A DNA stretch of 64,000 bases from Fasciolopsis buskii (lineage: Eukaryota; Platyhelminthes; Trematoda; Plagiorchiida; Fasciolidae): positions 31,330-95,329 of the forward strand of contig LUCM01010080.1 in NCBI GenBank assembly GCA_008360955.1. The letters run 5' to 3'. The position numbers and the translations under genes were made by a program. Below the pieces are notes generated by a model. The model saw nothing but the letters and a program-made list of their open reading frames with translations, did no database searches and was not told where the DNA came from. Shown in pieces: positions 62,702 through 64,000 of this stretch (within the stretch, counting starts at the first letter, position 1; each line of letters begins with the position of its first letter).

Positions 62702-64000
62702 CTGAAAAACCAAAACAAAATAGGTAGGACAGATATCAGAAATGCATCAACATTGAGCTAAATCGTTTGTTTCAAGAGCAGTGAACTTCATCTAAGAGAA
62801 TAGTGATTACCATTTGTTCCACTTCCAGCATTTCCTTTCTGGTCTAAATTTTTATGTATAATTATTGAATGTGAAATCGATGTGCTTGCAGCCAGCATTT
62901 GGTGATCGTTGGGAGGGAATCACTTGATCATGGCTAAGACCTGAACTCCACTTGGTACTCAAAGCACCCAAGTCTTTCACAGCGCAGTGACCTAAGTCGC
63001 GAAGTTAAGAGATCAGAATTCGTTACTGATAAGTATTCCATAAGAATTCCAGCGGGTATTGCACAGCTTGTGTTTCAAACTGCTGAAAATTGTCGCATGC
63101 ATGCAAACGATCTTGCTTGGAATAATCAAGACAAACTTGACGTTTTTTCTTATGAACTATAAAATTCCATGTTCCGATCTTACAACTGATTCTTATCAGA
63201 ACCATTTACTTGTGTTATACGGTGTGACGACCAATCCGTCGGACCGCACAGTCATTATACTGGGTAGGAGTATTTTAGGCTGGCTATGATGGACAGATAA
63301 GTGATTTCCGGATGGAGGTTCATGCTCCTTCCACGGCCAGCCTTACTGATTTTAGATGACTATCCGCTATCTCCGGGCTCGATACGCAGCGTGACCGGCT
63401 GGAAAATCACGTATGTCGTCGTACTTCTCGTATCTCCTTGTCTCGATGGACCTTCGAATTTGTGGTAAGTCACCCTTGTCCTGTATTAATGCCGTAGGTA
63501 ATTATTAAATAGAAATAGTTTCTGTAAAGTTCCATGAATTCATCGTCAGCTGTTGTAACCACCCGGAACTGTGGCAGACAAACAGGGTTGTTTGAAGCGT
63601 GTAATTTAGATTTCTTCTACGAGCGCATATTATCTGCTAAGATAATGCCGTCAAATAAATACAAGTTTTTCGAATTTCTACTCGTCGTTTAATGACCTGG
63701 AACTGTTGAAAGAAGTCACAGTCCGGGAGGGAATAAAACCATACCTCTGCTGAACAAACAGGTATTAACCAAACTGACTCCAAAATACACTATCACACTA
63801 CCAGGGTCTACAGATCACAGGTGTACGTTGTCTCGAAGCCTGATTTTACTCTACTCGAGAAGTGGGCTACTGAAAGCAACATGTAGTCACCGAAAGCTGT
63901 TCGGAGGATACTGAAAACGGAAAATCGTGTGGGCTAGAAGCAAGTCCTGGTTGAGGTAAGTCTGGCCACCCCTGATGACAGCCTGTCAAGTTATGCACTG
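62702..64000 (-). other. Intron of the SH3 gene, upstream side, no exon recognised
   Basis: The N-terminal half of the first SH3 domain (an ALYDF-like motif with an acidic RT loop) was looked for here and not found, so it probably lies beyond 64,000. On the plus strand a frame reads through 63395-63463 to a GTAAGT site at 63464, but its product is not recognised. Confidence 0.4.

Overview
The window looks like nuclear DNA from a parasitic flatworm, most likely a digenean fluke. This is inferred from long introns with small coding exons, moderate AT richness, and a mix of degenerate LINE, Ty3/gypsy, Penelope-like and tRNA-derived repeats typical of trematode genomes. No species-specific marker was found. 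No bacterial operons, rRNA genes or CRISPR arrays were seen.

Left part (about 0.7-13.5 kb, minus strand): five coding exons of a neuroligin-like gene, a catalytically inactive cholinesterase-fold synaptic adhesion protein. They join cleanly in frame (introns of phase 1, 1, 1 and 0) to give about 681 residues: signal peptide, the EDCL-LNIYVP core, the neuroligin-type HGxSYxxGTGN segment, a degenerate nucleophile elbow (GYANG) and the C-terminal part of the esterase-like domain. The transmembrane and cytoplasmic exons lie beyond the left edge or were not recognised. The introns hold a large inverted repeat (4.5-4.8 kb) and a decayed gypsy integrase tail (11.0-11.4 kb). A second large inverted repeat lies at the left edge.

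Middle (13.5-60 kb): mostly non-coding and repeat-derived. It contains a LINE reverse transcriptase (16.75-17.66 kb, minus), a Penelope-like element with a hammerhead-like motif upstream (26.1-27.9 kb, plus), a gypsy-type pol (31.6-33.9 kb, plus), a LINE endonuclease remnant (46.8-48.6 kb, minus), tRNA-derived SINE-like pieces, microsatellites and a tandem pentamer tract. At 49,491-53,252 a segment of about 1.54 kb occurs twice in tandem around a single N, and only the second copy has a 689-bp extra block. This looks like two haplotypes placed end to end by assembly.

Right part (60.6-62.7 kb, minus strand): two phase-0 exons of a multi-SH3 adaptor gene, giving the C-terminal part of one SH3 domain and a complete second one. 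The second resembles the SORBS (CAP/ponsin/vinexin) SH3 domains and less closely those of dynamin-binding protein. The 5' part lies beyond 64 kb. The two genes show no evident functional link. Both are on the minus strand and are separated by about 47 kb of repeat-rich DNA.
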